64,000 bases of DNA from Lachnospiraceae bacterium. GTDB taxonomy: Bacteria; Bacillota; Clostridia; Lachnospirales; Lachnospiraceae. The translations under genes were made by a program, and so were the position numbers. The notes beneath the pieces were generated by a model. It was not told the DNA's origin. It did no database searches and saw only the letters and a program-made list of their open reading frames with translations. Within the stretch, counting starts at the first letter, position 1. Every line of letters begins with the position of its first letter. Shown here in pieces: positions 59,096 to 64,000 of this stretch. The stretch lies in assembly GCA_022766245.1 (NCBI GenBank), contig JALEPL010000002.1:54115-118114 (forward strand). Reading direction: 5' to 3'.

Positions 59096-61555
59096 ATGAA
59101 TAAGCCATATACAAAGCAGGTAAAAAAAGTGCTGGAACTGATGACAAAGGCAGCGAAGGCAATGAATCATAACTATATTGGCACGGAGCATTTGCTGCTG
59201 GGACTGTTGCGTGAGGGACAGGGAGTAGCAGCTTGTGTTCTGGCAGATGCAGGTGTGGAGGAGAAGAGTCTGGTGCAGATGATTGAGGATTTGATTGCCC
59301 CTTCTTCTGACGTGGTTGTGCTGGATAAAAAAGGATATTCCCCCAGACTGATGCATATTCTGGAGAACGCAGCATTCGAGGCGGAACGATTTGATGCAGA
59401 GGAAATCGGTACGGAGCATTTGCTGATTGCTTTGCTAAAGGAGATTGACTGTGTAGCAGTTCGTCTGTTGAACACCATAGGAGTAAATATCCAGAAAATC
59501 TATGTGGAGATTCTGGTTGCAATGGGCGAGGACGTTAATAAATATCGGGAGGAAATTTCTGCCAGTCGCAACGGGAAGCGAGTATCTACGGATGCTACAC
59601 CGATGCTGGATCAGTATTCCAGAGACCTGACTGAGCTGGCACGGATGGATGCGCTTGATCCTGTCATTGGACGGGAGACAGAGATTAACCGCGTGATTCA
59701 GATTCTCAGCAGACGGACAAAGAATAATCCCTGTCTGGTGGGCGAACCGGGTGTGGGCAAAACTGCCATAGCAGAGGGGCTTGCACAGCGTATAGTGTCT
59801 GGTCTGGTGCCGGATACGGTGAGGGATAAGCGTGTGGTGACACTGGATTTGTCCGGAATGGTGGCAGGGTCTAAGTACCGCGGTGAGTTTGAGGAACGAA
59901 TCAAAAAGGTAATCCGTGAAGTGACCGAGGTGGGAAATGTGCTGCTTTTTATCGATGAGATTCACACCATTATCGGAGCCGGAGGAGCGGAAGGCGCATT
60001 GGATGCTTCGAATATCTTAAAGCCTTCTCTGGCTAGAGGGGAGATTCAGCTCATCGGAGCTACCACTTTGGAGGAATACCGCAAGTATATTGAGAAGGAT
60101 GCAGCTTTAGAACGCAGATTTCAGCCCGTTACTGTGGAGGAACCTGGTGAGCAGGCATCGATTGAGATATTAAAGGGGCTTCGCGGGCATTATGAACGTC
60201 ATCATCAGGTGGAGATTACAGATGAGGGAATCGAGGCAGCTGTTAAGCTGTCTTCCCGCTATATTGCAGACCGATTCCTGCCGGACAAGGCCATTGATTT
60301 GATGGATGAGGCTGCATCGAAAGTCCGTCTCAGAGGTTATCGGATGCCGGAGAAAATTACAGAGCTGGATGCTTGCCTGAAACAGTTGCAGGAAGAACTG
60401 GAGGACGCTTTGGAGGAAGGACGATTTGAGGAAGCGTCTGTGATTAATCGTGAGAAGGCTGAGGCGGCGGCACAGTATGATAAGGCTATGAAAAAATATC
60501 ACCGGGATGCTGCCAAAAAGAAGCTGCAGGTTGGGGAAAATGAAATTGCAGAAGTAGTTTCAGACTGGACCAAGATTCCGGTGAAACGACTGGCCGAGGA
60601 AGAGACTGCCCGGTTAAATCGTCTGGAGAAGACCCTTCACAAGCGTGTGATTGGTCAGGAGGAAGCAGTTTCTGCTGTGGCAAAGGCCGTGCGTAGGGGA
60701 CGTGTAGGCTTGAAGGATCCACGTCGCCCCATTGGTTCGTTCCTGTTTTTGGGACCTACCGGTGTGGGAAAAACAGAGATTACCAAGGCTTTGGCGGAAG
60801 CCGTGTTCGGAGACGAACAGGCCATGATTCGCGTGGACATGTCCGAATATATGGAGAAACACAGTGTATCCAAGATGATCGGCTCACCGCCGGGATATGT
60901 GGGATATGAAGAGGGTGGACAGCTCAGCGAAAAGGTACGTAGAAAACCTTACTCAGTCATATTATTTGATGAGATTGAGAAGGCTCATCCGGATATTTTT
61001 AACGTGCTGTTACAGGTGCTGGATGACGGACAGATTACCGATGCCCAGGGGCGCAAGGTAGACTTTAAGAATACCATCATTATCATGACATCAAATGCTG
61101 GAGCACAGTCTATTGTCTCCCCGAAGAAACTGGGATTTGCCTCCGGTCAGGACGAAAAGAAAAACTATGAAGACATGAAAAATGGCGTAATGGAAGAGGT
61201 ACGACGGATTTTCAAGCCTGAGTTTTTGAATCGTATCGACGAGACCATTGTATTCCGTGCCCTGAATCAGGGGGATATGAAGAAAATTGTTACTATTATG
61301 TCCAAGGGGCTGGTTAACCGGTGTAAGCAGCAGATGAATATCGATCTGGTGATTACACCTGCAGTGAAAAGTTATATTGCCGAGAAGGCGTATGATCCCA
61401 AATATGGAGCCAGACCGCTGCGCCGGATGATACAGTCGAAGCTGGAGGATATGCTGGCAGAACAGATCCTGGCAGGGGAGATTCATGTTGGTGACCAGGT
61501 GGAACTGCGACTGGAAAAAAAGGAAATAAAAACTGTTGTGAATTCTGCAAAATAA
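59096..61555 (+). CDS. clpC: AAA+ unfoldase ClpC
   Basis: An 819-residue Hsp100 unfoldase for the ClpP protease. Two N-terminal Clp repeats (about 1-145), AAA1 with Walker A GEPGVGKT near 218-225, a middle domain with a UVR motif ([16 protein letters not shown], near 440), and AAA2 with GPTGVGKT near 552-559 and arginine-finger region. The partner genes ctsR, mcsA and mcsB usually found just upstream are absent, which suggests different control. ATG 59096 follows AGGAGGG. Confidence 0.95.
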   Translation: MNKPYTKQVKKVLELMTKAAKAMNHNYIGTEHLLLGLLREGQGVAACVLADAGVEEKSLVQMIEDLIAPSSDVVVLDKKGYSPRLMHILENAAFEAERFDAEEIGTEHLLIALLKEIDCVAVRLLNTIGVNIQKIYVEILVAMGEDVNKYREEISASRNGKRVSTDATPMLDQYSRDLTELARMDALDPVIGRETEINRVIQILSRRTKNNPCLVGEPGVGKTAIAEGLAQRIVSGLVPDTVRDKRVVTLDLSGMVAGSKYRGEFEERIKKVIREVTEVGNVLLFIDEIHTIIGAGGAEGALDASNILKPSLARGEIQLIGATTLEEYRKYIEKDAALERRFQPVTVEEPGEQASIEILKGLRGHYERHHQVEITDEGIEAAVKLSSRYIADRFLPDKAIDLMDEAASKVRLRGYRMPEKITELDACLKQLQEELEDALEEGRFEEASVINREKAEAAAQYDKAMKKYHRDAAKKKLQVGENEIAEVVSDWTKIPVKRLAEEETARLNRLEKTLHKRVIGQEEAVSAVAKAVRRGRVGLKDPRRPIGSFLFLGPTGVGKTEITKALAEAVFGDEQAMIRVDMSEYMEKHSVSKMIGSPPGYVGYEEGGQLSEKVRRKPYSVILFDEIEKAHPDIFNVLLQVLDDGQITDAQGRKVDFKNTIIIMTSNAGAQSIVSPKKLGFASGQDEKKNYEDMKNGVMEEVRRIFKPEFLNRIDETIVFRALNQGDMKKIVTIMSKGLVNRCKQQMNIDLVITPAVKSYIAEKAYDPKYGARPLRRMIQSKLEDMLAEQILAGEIHVGDQVELRLEKKEIKTVVNSAK

Positions 61556-61664
61556 CTGGCAATCAGAATCGAAATACATTATAATCAAACTATCAAATAA
61601 TACATGGGAGTGTTTGCAGAGCAAACATACGTGCCAATACAATATTACACTAGGAGGAAGAAGA

Positions 61665-62078
61665 ATGGCTGCAGTAAAAGAGTTAATTCGTTCAGAGGCA
61701 AACGGGACAATCAGTTTTGGCAATTACACTTTGGGGGCAAAGTCTAAGCTGGATAATTTTGAGCATGCGGGAGATTTGTTTAAGGTAAAGACATTTCAGG
61801 AGATTACAAAGCTGGAGAGAAACGGCATGTTTGTATACGAATCTGTGCCGGGAACCGCAGTGGCAGAGATGGACTTGAATGAGAATGGAGTGGCATTTCA
61901 GGTAGAAGGACCGGAGGACGCAGAGATTACTCTGGGACTTGCAGAAGCAACTGAGTACGATGTTTTTGTAGATGGCAGCAGCATTGGTCAGATGAAGACT
62001 AATCTGGGTGGCAAGCTGACTTTAAGCGTAGAGTTGAATCCGGACACACCAGTTTCTGTCAAGGTAGTGCGCATTTAA
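61665..62078 (+). CDS. Hypothetical small protein between clpC and radA
   Basis: A 137-residue soluble protein, largely beta-predicted with no Cys, no signal and no membrane helix. Residues 1-75 and 76-137 may be two small domains. I do not recognise it with confidence; similar short proteins in related bacteria carry uninformative names. A very good ribosome site (AGGAGGAAG) supports expression. It ends at a strong terminator, so it closes the clpC unit. Confidence 0.7.
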   Translation: MAAVKELIRSEANGTISFGNYTLGAKSKLDNFEHAGDLFKVKTFQEITKLERNGMFVYESVPGTAVAEMDLNENGVAFQVEGPEDAEITLGLAEATEYDVFVDGSSIGQMKTNLGGKLTLSVELNPDTPVSVKVVRI

Positions 62079-62147
62079 CGGTTCAGTAGCATACGCATTT
62101 ACTGCGGACGCTTTGAAAAACGTATATTTAGCAAGAGCAAAGAAAAG

Positions 62148-62190
62148 AACCTATAGCTGTGGCATCAAGCCGCCGGCTATAGGTTTTCTT
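62148..62190 (+). terminator. Intrinsic terminator before radA
   Basis: AACCTATAGC (62148-62157) pairs perfectly with GCTATAGGTT (62176-62185), followed by TTCTT. Confidence 0.8.
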
Positions 62191-62256
62191 GAATCTATTG
62201 GTTAGTATCTGTTCTGAACAGATACGTTATAAGAAGACAAGAAAAGGGGAAAAGAA

Positions 62257-63633
62257 GTGGCAAAGGGAAAATCAACCGTATATTTTTGTCAGAACTGCGG
62301 TTATGAGTCCGCAAAGTGGATGGGGCAGTGCCCCGGTTGTCATGAGTGGAATACATTTGTAGAGGAAATCGTAGATAAATCTGCACCGGTAAAAATAAAA
62401 AAGGCGGCCTCGGAGGCACAGGTGGCGAAGCTGACAGAAATCAAAGCGGATCAGGAAGATCGAATCGGAACGGGAATGCCGGAGCTGGACCGGGTATTAG
62501 GCGGCGGAATTGTGAAGGGCTCTCTGGTGCTGGTGGGAGGCGATCCCGGAATCGGAAAATCCACGTTATTATTGCAGGTGTGTCGGAACCTGTCCTTAAG
62601 GGAGTGTAACATATTGTATATTTCCGGCGAGGAATCCTTACAGCAGATTAAGATCCGTGCCCAGCGAATCGGTGAATTCGGAGCTTCCCTTTCCCTATTG
62701 TGCGAGACAAACCTGGATACGATCCGAGAGGTAATCAATCGGATGAAACCGCAGGTGGTGATCATTGATTCCATCCAGACCATGTACAACGAGTCGGTCT
62801 CCTCTGCACCGGGCAGTGTGTCCCAGATTCGGGAAACCACAGGCATCCTTATGCAGATTGCAAAGGGAAGTGGTATTTCCATTTTCATCGTAGGTCATGT
62901 GACAAAGGATGGCGTGGTGGCAGGCCCCCGCGTGTTAGAACATATGGTGGACACGGTGCTTTATTTTGAGGGAGACCGCCATGCGGCTTATCGTATCCTG
63001 CGTGGAGTAAAAAATCGATTTGGCTCCACCAACGAGATTGGAGTATTCGAAATGTGTGAGGATGGTCTGAAGGAAGTGGAAAATCCGTCAGAATTTATGC
63101 TAAATGGCAGACCGGAGGATGCTTCCGGTTCCGTGGTGGCCTGCTCCATGGAAGGAACCAGACCTATTTTATTAGAAATTCAAGCATTAGTCTGCCACAG
63201 CAATTTTGGTATGCCGAGGCGGACAGCTGCAGGAACCGATTATAACCGGGTAAACCTTCTCATGGCAGTTCTGGAAAAACGTCTGGGAATGTCTCTGGGG
63301 AGCTGTGATGCCTATATCAATATTGCCGGTGGAATCCGTATGAATGAGCCTGCCATCGATCTGGGTCTGGTGCTGGCCATTGTGTCCAGTTATAAAGAAA
63401 TGCCCATCGACAGCAAGACCATCTGTTTTGGTGAAGTGGGACTTAGTGGAGAAGTCCGTGCGGTGAGCATGGCAGCCCAGCGTGTTCAAGAGGCGAGAAA
63501 GCTGGGATTTAACTGTTGTATTATTCCTGAGGTGTGCAGGGAGAATATCAAAGAGGTATCCGGTATCCGCCTGGTCGGTGTGAGAAATGTGCAGGATGCG
63601 GTGCGCTATATCCTCTCTGCGGGACGTGAGTAA
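62257..63633 (+). CDS. radA: DNA repair protein RadA
   Basis: A 458-residue RecA-like branch-migration ATPase. N-terminal zinc finger CQNCGY...CPGC (about 11-29), Walker A GGDPGIGKST (about 93-102), the diagnostic KNRFGST near 251-257, and a C-terminal Lon-like domain with GEVGLSGEVRAV. The start is GTG at 62257 with AGGGGA at 62245. It follows a terminator; no promoter was located with confidence. Confidence 0.95.
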   Translation: MAKGKSTVYFCQNCGYESAKWMGQCPGCHEWNTFVEEIVDKSAPVKIKKAASEAQVAKLTEIKADQEDRIGTGMPELDRVLGGGIVKGSLVLVGGDPGIGKSTLLLQVCRNLSLRECNILYISGEESLQQIKIRAQRIGEFGASLSLLCETNLDTIREVINRMKPQVVIIDSIQTMYNESVSSAPGSVSQIRETTGILMQIAKGSGISIFIVGHVTKDGVVAGPRVLEHMVDTVLYFEGDRHAAYRILRGVKNRFGSTNEIGVFEMCEDGLKEVENPSEFMLNGRPEDASGSVVACSMEGTRPILLEIQALVCHSNFGMPRRTAAGTDYNRVNLLMAVLEKRLGMSLGSCDAYINIAGGIRMNEPAIDLGLVLAIVSSYKEMPIDSKTICFGEVGLSGEVRAVSMAAQRVQEARKLGFNCCIIPEVCRENIKEVSGIRLVGVRNVQDAVRYILSAGRE

Positions 63634-63784
63634 GTCCGGAAGTGGAAACGTGAATGAGAGATATCTGTTACGGATAAAACGCAAATAGTCTGTATTTTGT
63701 AAGATATACAAAAAATTCATACAATTTAGACAACTTAACCAAAAAGTGTAAAATGACGTACTTTAAAAAAGTTGTCAAATTGTG

Positions 63785-63813
63785 TTGACTTATGGTAGGG
63801 TGCATGATATCAT
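63785..63813 (+). promoter_or_regulatory. Upstream promoter (P1) of a probable rRNA operon
   Basis: TTGACT (63785-63790), 17-base spacer, TATCAT (63808-63813). Inverted arms GACAACTT (63729-63736) and AAGTTGTC (63769-63776) lie upstream. Nothing else gene-like is seen in 63634-64000. Confidence 0.65.
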
Positions 63814-63869
63814 AATCTTCGCTGCGTGAGATAAGCGCTCACGACGGCAAAGAAAAAATAAAAAAGTTG

Positions 63870-63898
63870 TTGACAAACAGTTGAAAAGGTGTTATCCT
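63870..63898 (+). promoter_or_regulatory. Downstream promoter (P2) of a probable rRNA operon
   Basis: Perfect TTGACA (63870-63875), 17-base spacer, TATCCT (63893-63898). Tandem strong promoters 56 bases apart in front of a long untranslated leader are typical of rrn operons. Confidence 0.7.
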
Positions 63899-64000
63899 TT
63901 AGAAGTTGCGTCTGACAACGACGAACATTGATAACTGAATAGTGAAATAACCTTGAAAGATTTTGAGAAAACGTAATCAAGTATAGATTACAAAATCATT
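63899..64000 (+). other. Leader of a probable rRNA operon (cut by the window edge)
   Basis: No open frame starts here. The sequence with GATAACTGAATAGTG and CCTTGAAAGATTTTGAG resembles 16S leaders of Clostridia. The 16S gene itself would begin outside the window, so this is inference from promoter style and leader look. Confidence 0.5.

Noticed and set aside
1..64000. Prophage, integrative element or insertion sequence
   Set aside because: No integrase, transposase, phage structural or conjugation gene was seen; base and codon use look even except for highly expressed genes.

Overview
The window reads as chromosome of an anaerobic, low-GC Gram-positive bacterium of class Clostridia, most likely family Lachnospiraceae. 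The signs are strong AGGAGG ribosome sites, TTGACA-17-TATAAT promoters, a Bacillus-like rplS-rbgA-rnhB-ylqG-ylqH block, meso-DAP peptidoglycan genes (dapF next to a murE with a DNPR motif), two signal peptidases, a CheV/MCP chemotaxis component and a PPi-type phosphofructokinase. I see no prophage, transposase, CRISPR array or conjugative module. The family assignment is inference; no 16S sequence lies inside the window, but a probable rRNA operon promoter is at the right edge.

Layout. 1-443: leftward leader and promoters for a gene off the left edge. 495-2226: XRE-Uma2 protein, SpoU-type rRNA methyltransferase, small FeoB-associated Cys-rich peptide. 2257-5272: copper module (CsoR operator between -35 and -10, csoR, copA ending in a CopZ-like domain with its own internal start). 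5339-8286: orphan small gene, dapF, murE. 8374-11986: MacA/MacB-like efflux system. 12009-16045: surE, a leftward orphan gene, and an ECF sigma factor paired with a membrane beta-propeller protein. 16083-19136: Y-family polymerase, YolD-like partner, SEC-C protein. 19357-22862: leftward tRNA-Leu(CAG), a two-gene SufC/SufB system and a histidine kinase with no response regulator. 22941-28407: lipoprotein, cheV, a highly charged single-pass membrane protein, hisH, hisF, ung. 28412-30052: leftward ABC-F protein (YkpA type).

30147-38338: a repeat-rich intergenic region, a small membrane protein, then rplS, lepB, rbgA, lepB, rnhB, ylqG, ylqH, yraN, pgeF and a mini chemoreceptor. 38637-46995: ABC exporter, DUF512 radical SAM protein, der, plsY, gpsA, dut, a phosphoribosyltransferase. 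47229-52493: MsmK-type sugar-transport ATPase, then a tightly overlapping group of CdaR-type regulator, alcohol-acetyltransferase-like enzyme, zinc-ribbon membrane protein and HSL-family esterase. 52546-57466: leftward PPi-PFK, a PflA-like radical SAM protein, LtaS-like synthase, a small membrane protein. 57506-63633: cadherin-like secreted/membrane protein, clpC, a small conserved-looking protein, radA. 63785-64000: tandem promoters and leader typical of an rRNA operon.

The most interesting items are: (i) a possible internal CopZ start inside copA; (ii) two dispersed palindromic repeat families with compensatory base changes between copies, one of which sits directly before ribosome sites of three unrelated genes; (iii) the CdaR-acyltransferase-DUF6320-esterase cluster, whose function I cannot assign; (iv) the ECF sigma/beta-propeller pair; (v) the minimal SufCB operon with an attached orphan kinase; (vi) a truncated soluble chemoreceptor sharing an unusual promoter with cheV. 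All calls come from reading motifs and context by eye; no database search was run.
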